This document shows, piece after piece, positions 37,255 through 47,520 of a stretch of 56,261 bases of DNA. The DNA comes from Candidatus Micrarchaeaceae archaeon. Lineage in GTDB: Archaea; Micrarchaeota; Micrarchaeia; Micrarchaeales; Micrarchaeaceae. The DNA lies in contig DAIDAE010000002.1 of assembly GCA_027310755.1 (NCBI GenBank), positions 1-56,261 of the forward strand. Direction: 5' to 3'. The notes under the pieces are model-generated. The model saw only the letters and a list, made by a program, of their open reading frames with translations. It was not told where the DNA came from and made no database searches. The first letter of the stretch is position 1, and the number at the start of each line of letters is the position of its first letter. The position numbers and the translations under genes were made by a program.

Positions 37255-38889
37255 TCAATATCTCCTCACGACGGGCTTCACATCCGTTCCATTGGAGTAC
37301 ACGTATATGCCGGTGCCGTCCGTGTTTATGTTCACGACGTGGTAACCCCTAGACACGGAATCGCACCTGAGCAGCGCCCTGTCCCTATCTACAAGGTTTT
37401 CTTCGGTTATCAGCCTCTGCGCATCACCTCTCAGGTGCACAGCGTGGAGCTCAGCATACTGTTTCGCATCGATCTCAAATCTTGGATCCGGTTCGATATT
37501 AGCATGTATGTGCCTTTTTATCGCCTCCTGCGTGGCGACTATTGTTACAGGAACCGCCAAGGCTTCTGATCCGCTCCCATACCCGAGTAGTACGCCCCTT
37601 TGCTGTAGATTCCTGTCCTTCAGCTTTGCCGAGTAGTTCAGCAGGTAGCTGGTGAAGCTCGTGAACAGGGCTCCTGTGTAAGAATTGCCAGTTGTTTTTG
37701 GTATTTCTAGCGCCTCATTGATGTGCAGGCTCTTCTTGTAGGCCTCAAATTCAGGTGTGGTTCTCAGTTTTTTCAGCCAGTCCCAGTATGCATTTATACT
37801 TGGATCATTACCTACATAGTCAATGATTTCCCTTTCCAGTCTTTGGGCGCCGTCGGTGTTAAAGCTCTTGAGCTTGTTGCCTATGAGCTGTGTAAGCTTC
37901 CTTGTGCCGGTTAGCGGCTCCCTTCCAATGTTTTCCCTGTTCGTTATCCTTTCAAATAGTTCGGGATCAGCAGTCTTCAGGTAGTGGGCAAACTGGAACC
38001 CAGCAAGATACTCTGCTTGTGCTGGGAATGGGACATGGCAGAGTACGAACTCTATCCCCTTCACCCCGTGGTCATGGCCATCGCTCCTCAACCTGTGCTC
38101 AAGGTCCTCGGCTGCGCTTCCTACATCGTAAACAAAAATCTTTTCGGAAGGTTTACCATGGACCTTTGGCGTATCGCACCCCACCTTTGTGAAATCCGAG
38201 AATGTAACGTTATGCGCGGTGCTCTCCGGATGCAGTTCCGCCAACAGAGGCCGTGGCGTCACCCACATAAGCGCAGCAGCGCCGCCCTGCGTGGCCTCGG
38301 CTCCTGGCGCCTTTTTGTCTTCGTATATCGATGTGTCAGCTGCAATGACAATCGAGGATTCATTGTAGCCGAGCATGGCATTGCGGCTTACCCTTGTGGC
38401 TGCGTCATCCAGGGCCAACAGCCCTCCAACGCACGCAAATTTTTCCTCAGTTATCCTCGAATGCCTTATCTGTTTCAATACCGGTGAGAAGAGCACCGGA
38501 TTTTCCTCAAGGAGCCTGGATTCGACTATGCCTCTCGATATCATCACGTCGGGTCTGCTCTTGTCTATCGCGCTCTCCGTGCCGGAGTAAACGCTTCTTA
38601 TTGGACACTGTGCGAGGAGCTCCCTGCTTTCTTGGTCGCTGGTTACCTGCCGAAGGAAAATATCAAGTGCATCTGCGACAAAAGTGAAATTTGCTTCGGA
38701 ATATCCGGGCAGCCTGAACATGTCAACTTTCAATCCGTTCTTTATTGTGCCCAGCTTCTTTGCAGTTTTTTCCGCATCTCCGCCTCCAAGCGCCTCGGCA
38801 AGCTTCTCGGCGCGCATATGCAATCCCGGCGTTGTGACCACAATCTCGCTTATTCCGACAGGCACATAGGACATATTTCTGGTTGCCAT
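37255..38889 (-). CDS. hydroxymethylglutaryl-CoA synthase-like
   Basis: 544 aa; FACVGGLLALDDAA catalytic Cys, VLCHVPFPAQAEYL His, GNSYTGALFTSFTSYLL. Confidence 0.85.
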   Translation of the reverse strand: MATRNMSYVPVGISEIVVTTPGLHMRAEKLAEALGGGDAEKTAKKLGTIKNGLKVDMFRLPGYSEANFTFVADALDIFLRQVTSDQESRELLAQCPIRSVYSGTESAIDKSRPDVMISRGIVESRLLEENPVLFSPVLKQIRHSRITEEKFACVGGLLALDDAATRVSRNAMLGYNESSIVIAADTSIYEDKKAPGAEATQGGAAALMWVTPRPLLAELHPESTAHNVTFSDFTKVGCDTPKVHGKPSEKIFVYDVGSAAEDLEHRLRSDGHDHGVKGIEFVLCHVPFPAQAEYLAGFQFAHYLKTADPELFERITNRENIGREPLTGTRKLTQLIGNKLKSFNTDGAQRLEREIIDYVGNDPSINAYWDWLKKLRTTPEFEAYKKSLHINEALEIPKTTGNSYTGALFTSFTSYLLNYSAKLKDRNLQQRGVLLGYGSGSEALAVPVTIVATQEAIKRHIHANIEPDPRFEIDAKQYAELHAVHLRGDAQRLITEENLVDRDRALLRCDSVSRGYHVVNINTDGTGIYVYSNGTDVKPVVRRY

Positions 38890-38911
38890 AGCATCACGGT
38901 AAATGCCAAAA

Positions 38912-39517
38912 TCAGGCGAACGACAAGCTCCCCCTGTTCCTTGTCTGCGCCACCCTCCCTGCTATCTCGTCTGTGACCCTGGAAGCCCTTCCGTCGCCGA
39001 GGTTCGTGAAAAAATGTATCCTCGGATCGATCCTGCTGGATATTTTTCCGAGAACGCTGCTGTGTTTGTCCCCCCGGTGTATTGTCTCCATGCCTTCCCA
39101 GGTGGATTTCCAGGCCTCCTGGGTATCGTCCTGCACCCTAAGGTCCGGTTTTTCCTCCCTCGGATCATATCTATTCACGTCCGGGTTTCGTATTCCCGAA
39201 AGCTCCAGTATCCTTGCAATGGCGTCAAGATCCGAGAATGAATTTTTTGTCCTGAAACGGACGCGCCTGTGCGGCGTTTCTATCTGCTCTTTTGCATATG
39301 CAAGCGTGTCCAGTATCAATCCGGATGTGATATCGAGGTCCTTGGCATCCGCGCTGCCCCTAACCAATTTTATTACGTTGTACATCCCCTCCCTAAGGGC
39401 ATTGCCCATCCTGGTGCCAGCCCTCAGCAATTTCCTGTCGAAAAGCTGACCTATGTCATCTATTAGCGTCCCATCGACGTCAATCTCTATTACGAATTCC
39501 TTGCGGTCCATATTCAC
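38912..39517 (-). CDS. HAD-like protein
   Basis: IEIDVDGTLIDD motif I at N-terminus. Confidence 0.55.
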   Translation of the reverse strand: MNMDRKEFVIEIDVDGTLIDDIGQLFDRKLLRAGTRMGNALREGMYNVIKLVRGSADAKDLDITSGLILDTLAYAKEQIETPHRRVRFRTKNSFSDLDAIARILELSGIRNPDVNRYDPREEKPDLRVQDDTQEAWKSTWEGMETIHRGDKHSSVLGKISSRIDPRIHFFTNLGDGRASRVTDEIAGRVAQTRNRGSLSFA

Positions 39518-39680
39518 TACCGTGCAAATAGCACTGCGAAAACCGCCTTTAAATATGTCGTTCCGTGCTAAGTCAATTGACGTTTACGGCGTCACGCCAG
39601 TTCAAAATCTGAATGTCGCACACATATTCTTGAACAAAAAAGAGCATTTAAATATCATAAAAATCACAGCGACTATTACG

Positions 39681-40247
39681 ATGAGCATGGCAATAGTTGG
39701 AATCCCCAAAGAGGCGCTGTCCACGTTTGAGATATTCTCAATATCCGTGGAGTATGCGAAAAGCCTGTATACAATCAGGGAGCTTAGAAACCAGCGGCTG
39801 ACCGGATTCAATGATTTAAATGAACACCTGCCTGCGGAATGGGAATTTAGCGGCACGGCGATAAGGGACGCGGAAGCACTAAGGGAGGGCAAGGGCCTGT
39901 CCTACGGCGAAATGGCAAGCGGCGTCATGCGGGTCTTCGACGTGCCAAAGCCTATCGCGGAGAAGGTGGTGGAATGGGTAAGATGGTACATGGTCATGGG
40001 AAAGGAGAGGTATGGGGAATTGCACAGGGATGCCGACAGGCTGTCGAGGGCCGGGCGCCACAAGGAAAGCGCCGAGCTCTTTGAGAGAATGGCTTCGCTT
40101 TCGGAAAGGAGGCAGCTGCCCGTCGGTTATGTAGACTGGCCTGTAAGCCAGGCCATGGCCGAATTCAAGAAGGCCGGCATGCAGGATGCTGCGGCTTCGC
40201 TGCTGCGCAATTACGGATCTAGACTGCAAAGGACTGATGCAAGATAA
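39681..40247 (+). CDS. hypothetical helical protein
   Basis: TATA-like GCATTTAAATATC about 28 nt upstream of ATG 39681; upstream portion of the track ORF is probably not translated. Confidence 0.6.
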   Translation: MSMAIVGIPKEALSTFEIFSISVEYAKSLYTIRELRNQRLTGFNDLNEHLPAEWEFSGTAIRDAEALREGKGLSYGEMASGVMRVFDVPKPIAEKVVEWVRWYMVMGKERYGELHRDADRLSRAGRHKESAELFERMASLSERRQLPVGYVDWPVSQAMAEFKKAGMQDAAASLLRNYGSRLQRTDAR

Positions 40248-40255
40248 AAAGAAAA

Positions 40256-40561
40256 TTAGCTGAGGCCTATTTCTATCTGCACCGTATCGGGGACAGGTAT
40301 CCTCATCACCTGCCTGAGCGCCTGTTCGCTTCCATCTATCTGTATAAGCCTCTTGTGGATCCTTAGCTCCCATTTTTCATATGTGTGGCTTCCGTCAGCA
40401 GCCGGCGTCTTCCTCGTTGTCTGTGAAATGCGCCTTGTCGGCAGAGGCACAGGACCCCTGCTCTTGACGTTGGCCGCCTGTGCGATGCTCTTTATCTGCC
40501 TTGCTATGGAATCAGCGTCCTTCCTGTTGGTGCTTATCAGCTTTATTATGGCAACGCTCAT
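40256..40561 (-). CDS. rps10: 30S ribosomal protein S10
   Basis: GPVPLPTRRISQTTRKTPAADGSHTYEKWELRIHKRLIQI. Confidence 0.96.
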   Translation of the reverse strand: MSVAIIKLISTNRKDADSIARQIKSIAQAANVKSRGPVPLPTRRISQTTRKTPAADGSHTYEKWELRIHKRLIQIDGSEQALRQVMRIPVPDTVQIEIGLS

Positions 40562-40571
40562 TCAATGATCC

Positions 40572-41852
40572 TCATTGCGCCTTTCTTGGGACAACGTCCA
40601 GGATCACTCCTGCGCCTATGGTCTCTCCCATGTCCCTTATCGCGAACCTTCCCAGTTGCGGGAAATCGCTGTACTTCTCCAGGGCCACCGGCTTTGTTGG
40701 CTTTATCTTGACTATGGCTATATCTCCCGTCTTCAGCGTCTGCGGGTTCTTCTCCGCCGTCAGTCCCGTCTTTGGATCCTTCTTTTCCAGGAACTCGATG
40801 AATGTGCACGCCACCTGCGCAGTGTGTATGTGGAACACCGGCGTGTAGCCCTTTGCTATCACGTTCTGGTGATGCAGCACCACAACCTGTGCGGTGAATT
40901 CATCCGCAACGCAAGGCGGGCTGCTCGTCGGGCCTATAACATCCCCCCTCTTTATGTCCTTCTTCTCGAGCCCCTTCACCGCGAACCCTATATTGTCGCC
41001 GGGCTCGGCCTTCTGCAGCTGCTGGTGGTGCATTTCTATGCTCTTGACCTCCGATTTCGCACCGCTGGGCATTACTATTATCATATCGCCAGGCTTTAGG
41101 ACTCCTGTCTCTACCCTTCCCACCGGTATGGTTCCGAATCCCTGCACCGTGTGCACGTCCTGTACCGGCAGCCTCAATGGCTTGTCGGTCGGCTTTGCCG
41201 GCACCTTTAACATATCCAAGGCTTCAAGCAGCGTTGGTCCAGTGTACCAAGACATCTTGTCGCTCTTCTTTCCGGCATTGCTGCCTTCCAGGGCAGAATA
41301 TGGAACATAAGCTATTACCGTATCAGGTTTGTAACCAAGGGTTTTCAGCAACTCTGCCACGTTCTTCTTTGTCTCTTCGTATTTGTCCTGGGCGAAGTTT
41401 ACGGCATCCATCTTGTTTATCCCAACTATCATCTGCTTGACCCCGAGGACGTTGGCGAGTATCGCGTGTTCCCTTGTCTGTGCCTGCAGTCCCTCCTTGG
41501 CCGAGCATATCAGTACTGCCGCGTCCGATTGGCTCGCTCCTGTAATCATGTTCTTTACGAAGTCCCTGTGCCCGGGGGCATCGATTACTGTAAAGTAGTA
41601 CTTTTGAGTCTGGAATTCCCTGTGCGCGATGTCTATCGTAATGCCCCTTTCCCTCTCTTCCTTCAAAGAGTCCATGACGAAGGCAAACTCGAAAGTCGGC
41701 TTGTTGAACGTCTGTGTCAACTCCTTCATTCTGACCATGTCCCTATCGGAGATGGCCCCCGTCTCGAAAAGAAGCCTTCCGACCGTTGTTGACTTCCCGT
41801 GGTCAACGTGCCCTATGAATATCAGGTTCAAGTGCGGTTTGTCTGTTGCCAT
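40572..41852 (-). CDS. tuf: translation elongation factor 1-alpha
   Basis: 426 aa; FIGHVDHGKSTTVGRLL, DAPGHRDFVKNMITGASQSDAAVL, NKMD. Confidence 0.98.
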   Translation of the reverse strand: MATDKPHLNLIFIGHVDHGKSTTVGRLLFETGAISDRDMVRMKELTQTFNKPTFEFAFVMDSLKEERERGITIDIAHREFQTQKYYFTVIDAPGHRDFVKNMITGASQSDAAVLICSAKEGLQAQTREHAILANVLGVKQMIVGINKMDAVNFAQDKYEETKKNVAELLKTLGYKPDTVIAYVPYSALEGSNAGKKSDKMSWYTGPTLLEALDMLKVPAKPTDKPLRLPVQDVHTVQGFGTIPVGRVETGVLKPGDMIIVMPSGAKSEVKSIEMHHQQLQKAEPGDNIGFAVKGLEKKDIKRGDVIGPTSSPPCVADEFTAQVVVLHHQNVIAKGYTPVFHIHTAQVACTFIEFLEKKDPKTGLTAEKNPQTLKTGDIAIVKIKPTKPVALEKYSDFPQLGRFAIRDMGETIGAGVILDVVPRKAQ

Positions 41853-42002
41853 TTAATTCACCTAAGTATAATGATTAATATTGTAAAATTTGAAAAGCGG
41901 AACTTGTCGGTTGTTAAGCCATTTTCCGTCAGTAAAAAACGCCTTTCCTCGATTAGTGTTTCTGCAAGTTAAATATAAATACCTTATGCTTCTTTCCCCG
42001 AT

Positions 42003-42380
42003 TCAGGCAAGGTCGACTATGTGGCTTTTGCAGCCTATGTTGACCGCTATTACGGACGGCTTTCCTTGGCAGGCATTCGATTTTGCCCCGTTGAAGACCT
42101 TGATGAACTGCTCGTAGAACGCTGCACCATCAATGCTAAACACAAATAATATGTGCCCCCGGGATTCAACCTGCCTGCATGTCGCTTCATCCCGATACAG
42201 GATGCCGTTTTCCACCAGCCTATAGTAGCTCTCCCTTTCATGGTCTGAGGGGTTCCTCAGGTATATCCACTGGTCCTTGCGCGCAAGCTTGAGCAGGTCC
42301 CTGTCATGCGTGCCTACGGTCAAGACCGTCGGGATTCCCGACCCTGCCGGTCCCGCAAGCGTCATCATGTCCGTTGCCAT
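42003..42380 (-). CDS. hypothetical protein upstream of EF-1alpha
   Basis: 125-aa ORF, same strand as EF-1alpha. Confidence 0.55.
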   Translation of the reverse strand: MATDMMTLAGPAGSGIPTVLTVGTHDRDLLKLARKDQWIYLRNPSDHERESYYRLVENGILYRDEATCRQVESRGHILFVFSIDGAAFYEQFIKVFNGAKSNACQGKPSVIAVNIGCKSHIVDLA

Positions 42381-42487
42381 TTATTTCTAGTTTTCCTCAG
42401 AATAACAGCATTTATACCTTCTCTGCAAAAGCCATGGGGGCAGACAGAAAAGTATTTATAAAGGATGGTCTATAATCAAAGTAAGTC

Positions 42488-42502
42488 GATGCTGAAAGCA
42501 TC
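42488..42502 (+). promoter_or_regulatory. leader hairpin GATGCT-GAA-AGCATC
   Basis: perfect 6-bp stem at the predicted 5' end of the microprotein mRNA. Confidence 0.5.
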
Positions 42503-42522
42503 AGGACGAGTCTGGTGAAAAA

Positions 42523-42645
42523 ATGGACAAGTTTAATTGGATAGAGGCCAAGGCGGCAGCCGAGGAAGACGACGAAGACGACGAGGACCTCGACGACGAA
42601 GATTTCGACGACGAAGACGACGACATGGGAGACGACGAGTCCTAA
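42523..42645 (+). CDS. 40-aa ultra-acidic microprotein
   Basis: MDKFNWIEAKAAAEEDDEDDEDLDDEDFDDEDDDMGDDES; TATA-like GTATTTATAAAGG (from 42452), SD GGTGA, downstream hairpin plus T-tract. Confidence 0.8.
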   Translation: MDKFNWIEAKAAAEEDDEDDEDLDDEDFDDEDDDMGDDES

Positions 42646-42646
42646 T

Positions 42647-42664
42647 CAGGCGCCACGGTGCCTG
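42647..42664 (+). terminator. hairpin CAGGCGCC/GGTGCCTG followed by T-rich tract
   Basis: inverted repeat immediately after the microprotein stop, then GGTTTTAAAATTTTATTTTT. Confidence 0.6.
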
Positions 42665-42827
42665 GTTCGGTTTGGTTTTAAAATTTTATTTTTCATTCCT
42701 TCTTTTTGGCACCCGGGCCTTATCAAAAGCTATAATAAGTAATAACAGATAAAATTAGTATGTGGGAAAACAACGCCTTTTTATCCTGACATTCATGCAA
42801 AAAGAGGGCTGAACCCAAGGTATATCG

Positions 42828-45029
42828 ATGTCAGACGGAATAGAACTTACTGTTGCAGGCGCGCTGGTCACTGACGATGGCAGAGGGATCGCTAGGATAG
42901 ATTCCAAGGCAAGGAAGATGCTAAACGTCATATCCGGCGACATAGTTGAGATAAAGGGGAAGAAAAGATCCACCGCCGCCATTGTGTGGCAGGCACATCA
43001 ACAGGATGAGGGCCTTGATTTCATAAGGATAGACGGCTTTATAAGGCAGAACCTGGGGATCGGCATCGGCGACAAGGTATTTGTCAAAAAGGCGGAAGTT
43101 GCGGAGGCGGAAAGGATAACCCTGGCACCACCCCCAAACCAGAAGAATCCCATTTCACCGGACTTTTCAGAATATGCGAAGAACAGGCTTGAGGACAAGC
43201 CTCTCGTAAAAGGCGATGTGGTGCCTATCGCAATGTTCGGTTATGTATTTGCATTTGTAGTTGCGCAGGTGCAGCCCCACGGCGTGGTAAGGGTGAGCCG
43301 GAACACGGAGGTCACTGTCAAGACCGAACCGGTATCAGACTCCATGGTAAGGATAGGCGAGGTGCACTACGAGGACATCGGAGGGCTGAAGACGGAAGTC
43401 CAGAAAGTAAGGGAAATGGTGGAGCTGCCCATCAGGTATCCCGAATTGTTTGAAAGGCTTGGCATAGAGCCGCCAAAGGGAGTACTGCTGCACGGCGCAC
43501 CCGGAACCGGGAAGACCCTTTTGGCGAAGGCGGTGGCAAATGAGAGCGATGCGCATTTTATTGATATATCCGGTCCCGAGCTGGTGAGCAAGTTCGTCGG
43601 GGAGAGCGAGGAGAAGCTCAGGGAGATATTCAACGAAGCGAAGGAAAAGGCCCCCACAATAATATTCATGGATGAGATAGATGCGATAGCGCCGAAAAGG
43701 GAGGAGGCGACGAACGAGGTCGAGAGGAGGATGGTTTCGCAGCTGCTCACTTTAATGGACGGCATGGCGTCCAGGGGCCAGGTCATAGTCATCGGCGCGA
43801 CCAACCGTCCCAATGCGATAGACCCCGCGCTCAGGAGGCCGGGGAGGTTCGACAGGGAGATAGAGATAGGCGTACCGGACAGGAACACCAGGAAGGAGAT
43901 ACTGCAGATCCACACAAGAAACATGCCACTCGCAAAGGATGTTAACATAGATGAGCTCGCCGACCTGACGCACGGCTATACCGGTGCGGACATATCCGCG
44001 CTCGTGAGGGAGGCGGCCATGGCGACCCTGAGAGTCATTCTGCCAAAGATACTTGACAAAAAGAGCGTACCCAACGAGTTGCTCATCAGCCTGAGCGTCA
44101 AGAGGAGTGATTTCATGGAGGCGATGGCGAACGTTTCGCCGAGCGCACTGAGGGAAGTCTTCCTGGAGCGCCCCAACGTTCACTGGGCGGATGTGGGCGG
44201 TCTGGAACCTATCAAGAGGCAACTCAAGGAGGCATGCGAATTGCCGATAAAGCACCCCGAACTGTTTAAAAAATCGGGAATAAGGCCCATAAAGGGAATC
44301 CTATTGGTCGGCGCCCCGGGCGTCGGCAAGACCCTTCTTGCAAAGGCGGTAGCCACTGAAAGGGAATCAAACTTCATCTCGATAAAAGGCCCGGAGATCC
44401 TCAATAAATACATCGGCGAGAGCGAAAAGGCGATAAGGGAGATATTCAGGAAGGCAAGGATGGCTGCGCCTTGCATAATCTTCATAGATGAAATAGATGC
44501 AATAACCTCGGGAAGAGACTCAGAATCAAATGCACAAAATGACATTATTTCGAGCATAACGAATTCGTTGCTGATAGAGATGGACGGTCTCCAGGAAATG
44601 AAGGACATAATAGTATTGGCCGCGACGAACAGGCCAGAAGATATGGACCCCGCCCTGCTGAGGCCCGGCAGGTTTGACAAAATAATCGAGGTGCCGATTC
44701 CCGACGAGGCAACGCGCCTTGACATACTGAAGATACACACAAAACGGATGAAGCTGGACAAGGAGGTAAATCTTGAGACGCTTGCAAAGCGCACGGAGAA
44801 CTACACTGGCGCGGAGATAGAAAATCTCGTCAGGGAGGCGGGCATGAATGCGATAAGGAAGTACATAGGCAAGCAAAAAGACAGCAATGAGCCGGATTCA
44901 AGCGCCATAATAATAATCACGAAGAACGATTTCGATACGGCGATGGAGGAGATAAGGCCGGCGATACCCAAGGCCGTGTCGGACAGGATAAGGAGGTTCA
45001 AGGAGGAGCCGGAGATGATGTACAGATAA
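42828..45029 (+). CDS. Cdc48/VAT AAA+ ATPase
   Basis: 733 aa; N-domain plus two AAA modules ([40 protein letters not shown]). Confidence 0.97.
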   Translation: MSDGIELTVAGALVTDDGRGIARIDSKARKMLNVISGDIVEIKGKKRSTAAIVWQAHQQDEGLDFIRIDGFIRQNLGIGIGDKVFVKKAEVAEAERITLAPPPNQKNPISPDFSEYAKNRLEDKPLVKGDVVPIAMFGYVFAFVVAQVQPHGVVRVSRNTEVTVKTEPVSDSMVRIGEVHYEDIGGLKTEVQKVREMVELPIRYPELFERLGIEPPKGVLLHGAPGTGKTLLAKAVANESDAHFIDISGPELVSKFVGESEEKLREIFNEAKEKAPTIIFMDEIDAIAPKREEATNEVERRMVSQLLTLMDGMASRGQVIVIGATNRPNAIDPALRRPGRFDREIEIGVPDRNTRKEILQIHTRNMPLAKDVNIDELADLTHGYTGADISALVREAAMATLRVILPKILDKKSVPNELLISLSVKRSDFMEAMANVSPSALREVFLERPNVHWADVGGLEPIKRQLKEACELPIKHPELFKKSGIRPIKGILLVGAPGVGKTLLAKAVATERESNFISIKGPEILNKYIGESEKAIREIFRKARMAAPCIIFIDEIDAITSGRDSESNAQNDIISSITNSLLIEMDGLQEMKDIIVLAATNRPEDMDPALLRPGRFDKIIEVPIPDEATRLDILKIHTKRMKLDKEVNLETLAKRTENYTGAEIENLVREAGMNAIRKYIGKQKDSNEPDSSAIIIITKNDFDTAMEEIRPAIPKAVSDRIRRFKEEPEMMYR

Positions 45030-45037
45030 GACAATTT

Positions 45038-45481
45038 ATGCTAGGTGATTTATTGAAGATAGTGCTTTCAGACAAGAAACTCGGACGGGGCGCCCAGTTG
45101 GAGCTCCAGATAGACAAGGCAAGCGTACTCCTGAACAAGAAGATAGGCGAAGAAGTGGATGGCACGTTCCTTGGGCTTACCGGGTACAAGTTCAAGATTA
45201 GCGGGGGCAGCGACAAAAGCGGTTTTCCAATGGAGAGGAGCATGGAGGGGACCGGCAAGGTCAGCGTACTGAGGAGAATCGCTATGTCCGGGAGGCACAA
45301 GGGCCAGTACAGGAGGGAGAACAAGAGGGGCAACATGATCAGCCCCGACATAGAGCAGGTGAACCTCGTTGTGCTCGAATACGGAGACAAGTCCCCCGAG
45401 GAGCTCTTCCCTAAGAAGGAGGGAAAGAAGGAAGAGAAGGGGGAGAAGAAGGAGGAGAAGGCGGAGAAGCCAAAGGCCTGA
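45038..45481 (+). CDS. rps6e: 30S ribosomal protein S6e
   Basis: FKISGGSDKSGFPMERSMEG...KRGNMISPDIEQVNLVV; Lys/Glu-rich C-terminal tail. Confidence 0.93.
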   Translation: MLGDLLKIVLSDKKLGRGAQLELQIDKASVLLNKKIGEEVDGTFLGLTGYKFKISGGSDKSGFPMERSMEGTGKVSVLRRIAMSGRHKGQYRRENKRGNMISPDIEQVNLVVLEYGDKSPEELFPKKEGKKEEKGEKKEEKAEKPKA

Positions 45482-45502
45482 TTTCCGCCAGCTGCAATCA
45501 CG

Positions 45503-46744
45503 GTGCATAATCGACATGGGATAATCTTGGAATTCAAGCAGAGCGTATTGAACATAGGCACTCTCGGCCATATAGACCACGGCAAGACATCGCTGACGAG
45601 GGCGCTGACAAATGTATGGACTGACAGGCACAGCGAGAGCATAAAGAGGAACATGACCATCAAGCTGGGTTACGCCGATGTCATAATCAGGAAATGCCCA
45701 AAACATGACGGCGCGGAATCCTACACCATCAAGGACAAGTGCGATGACGGCACCAAGACTGAGCCGGTTACAAGAATATCATTGATTGACGCGCCGGGCC
45801 ACGAAACCCTTATGGCGACGGCCATAGCGGGATCCAGCGTGATCGACGGAATTCTTTTCGTCATCGCCGCAAACGAGCCGTGCCCCATGCCGCAGACAAG
45901 GGAACACCTCATGATAATCAACGTGCTCGGCATCAAGAACGTGATAATAATACAGAGCAAGGTCGACATAGTGGGAAAGGAGGGCGCGCAGAAGAACTAC
46001 AGGCAAATAAAGGATTTCATCAAGGGCAGCACCATAGAGAATGCGCCGATAGTCCCGGTCATGACAAACAAGGGCATAAACATCGATGTCATCCTCGAAA
46101 TGCTCGCAAACATGAAAAAGCCGGAAAGGGATGTCTCCTCTGCACCCCTTATGTATGTTGTAAGGTCCTTTGACGTCAACAAACCCGGGACCGATGCAAC
46201 AAAAATAGTCGGCGGCGTTCTTGGCGGTGCGATAATAAAAGGCAAGTTCAAGGTTGGCGATGAGATAGAGATAAGGCCAGGCATGAAATCACCCGGCAAG
46301 ACAGGAAAGCGGGAGACCTATTCGCCGATAATCACTGTAATAGACAATATGAGCAACGGCAATGACGAGATAAACGAGGCAATTCCCGGCGGATTGATAG
46401 GATTTTCAACGGAGATAGACCCGGCATTCACAAAGGCGGACGGGCTCGTGGGAGATGTGGTCGGAAAAGTGGGAAAACTTCCAGAGGCGCTCAGCGAACT
46501 CACGTTCAAGTATGTAAGGCTTAACAGGCCGGACATTCCGGAGCAGGCGTTGAAGGAGAACGAGCCCCTCGTTCTCGGGATAGGGACCGCCACCGCGATA
46601 GGATACATAAAGAAGGTCAAAAGAGACAATATCGAGGTGGAGCTCAAGCGGCCGGTGGTCACCGAGAAAAACGCGAAGATGGCGGTCATGAGAAACATGG
46701 GCCAGAGATGGAGATTGACCGGCTATGGCATAATCGGTGGATAA
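45503..46744 (+). CDS. translation initiation factor 2 subunit gamma
   Basis: NIGTLGHIDHGKTSLTRAL, DAPGHETLMATAIAGSSVIDG. Confidence 0.96.
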   Translation: MHNRHGIILEFKQSVLNIGTLGHIDHGKTSLTRALTNVWTDRHSESIKRNMTIKLGYADVIIRKCPKHDGAESYTIKDKCDDGTKTEPVTRISLIDAPGHETLMATAIAGSSVIDGILFVIAANEPCPMPQTREHLMIINVLGIKNVIIIQSKVDIVGKEGAQKNYRQIKDFIKGSTIENAPIVPVMTNKGINIDVILEMLANMKKPERDVSSAPLMYVVRSFDVNKPGTDATKIVGGVLGGAIIKGKFKVGDEIEIRPGMKSPGKTGKRETYSPIITVIDNMSNGNDEINEAIPGGLIGFSTEIDPAFTKADGLVGDVVGKVGKLPEALSELTFKYVRLNRPDIPEQALKENEPLVLGIGTATAIGYIKKVKRDNIEVELKRPVVTEKNAKMAVMRNMGQRWRLTGYGIIGG

Positions 46745-46798
46745 CTCTTCCATATTTTGGACTAATTATTTTAAATATCGTAATCGCGTAGTCCTACT

Positions 46799-47515
46799 AT
46801 GGAGCCCCACCACATCCTCGCCAAGGAGGGCGATATAGCCGAACGCGTGATACTCGCAGGGGATTCAGGCAGGGTGAGGAAGATTGCCGGATATCTGGAT
46901 AACCCACGGCGTGTGAATACGCACAGGGGCCTTCTCTCCTATACCGGAACATACAACGGCATTGAGATCAGCATAGTCACGCACGGCATGGGCGCACCAT
47001 CCACGGCGATAGTCCTCGAAGAGCTTGGGCATCTGGGCGCGAAGAAATTTGTAAGGTTTGGCACTGCGGGCGCACTCGCCCCAAACATAAATTCTGGAGA
47101 CTATGTGATTGCGAGCAGCGCATCGCACCCTCCTGGCGGGATCTACACGCAGTATTTCGGAGACGGTCCGGGTCATGATGCCGATGCGGATCCTGAACTG
47201 ACCCAGCATCTCCAAAAATCATTTTCAGAGGCTGGGCTGAGGTTTCATGGGGGCAGGGTCTTCAGCAGCGACGCGCTATACGCGGAATCACCGGATTTTG
47301 CAAAAAAGCAGCATGCGCTCGGCGACGTGGCCGTTGAGATGGAATGCGCAATTCTCTATAAGCTTAGCAGGCTCAGGGGCTGGAAAAGCAGCGCTGTGCT
47401 TATGGCGGTAAACAATCTCAACAACGACCACGGCGCATGGATGTCAAAAAGGCAGATAAGCCGGAAAACCGGCGAAGGGGTCCGCGCGATATTGGATGGG
47501 CTCTCAAAGGCCTGA
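46799..47515 (+). CDS. nucleoside phosphorylase (PNP/UDP family)
   Basis: VILAGDSGRVRKIA, THGMGAPSTAIVLEELGHLGAKKFVRFGTAGAL, VAVEMECA. Confidence 0.92.
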   Translation: MEPHHILAKEGDIAERVILAGDSGRVRKIAGYLDNPRRVNTHRGLLSYTGTYNGIEISIVTHGMGAPSTAIVLEELGHLGAKKFVRFGTAGALAPNINSGDYVIASSASHPPGGIYTQYFGDGPGHDADADPELTQHLQKSFSEAGLRFHGGRVFSSDALYAESPDFAKKQHALGDVAVEMECAILYKLSRLRGWKSSAVLMAVNNLNNDHGAWMSKRQISRKTGEGVRAILDGLSKA

Positions 47516-47520
47516 CCTGC

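Noticed and set aside
42537-42752. Arg-rich 72-aa ORF (MDRGQGGSRGRRRRRRGPRRRRF...)
   Set aside because: Frame-shifted reading of the GAC/GAA/GAT codons of the acidic microprotein, which has the better start, SD and stop context
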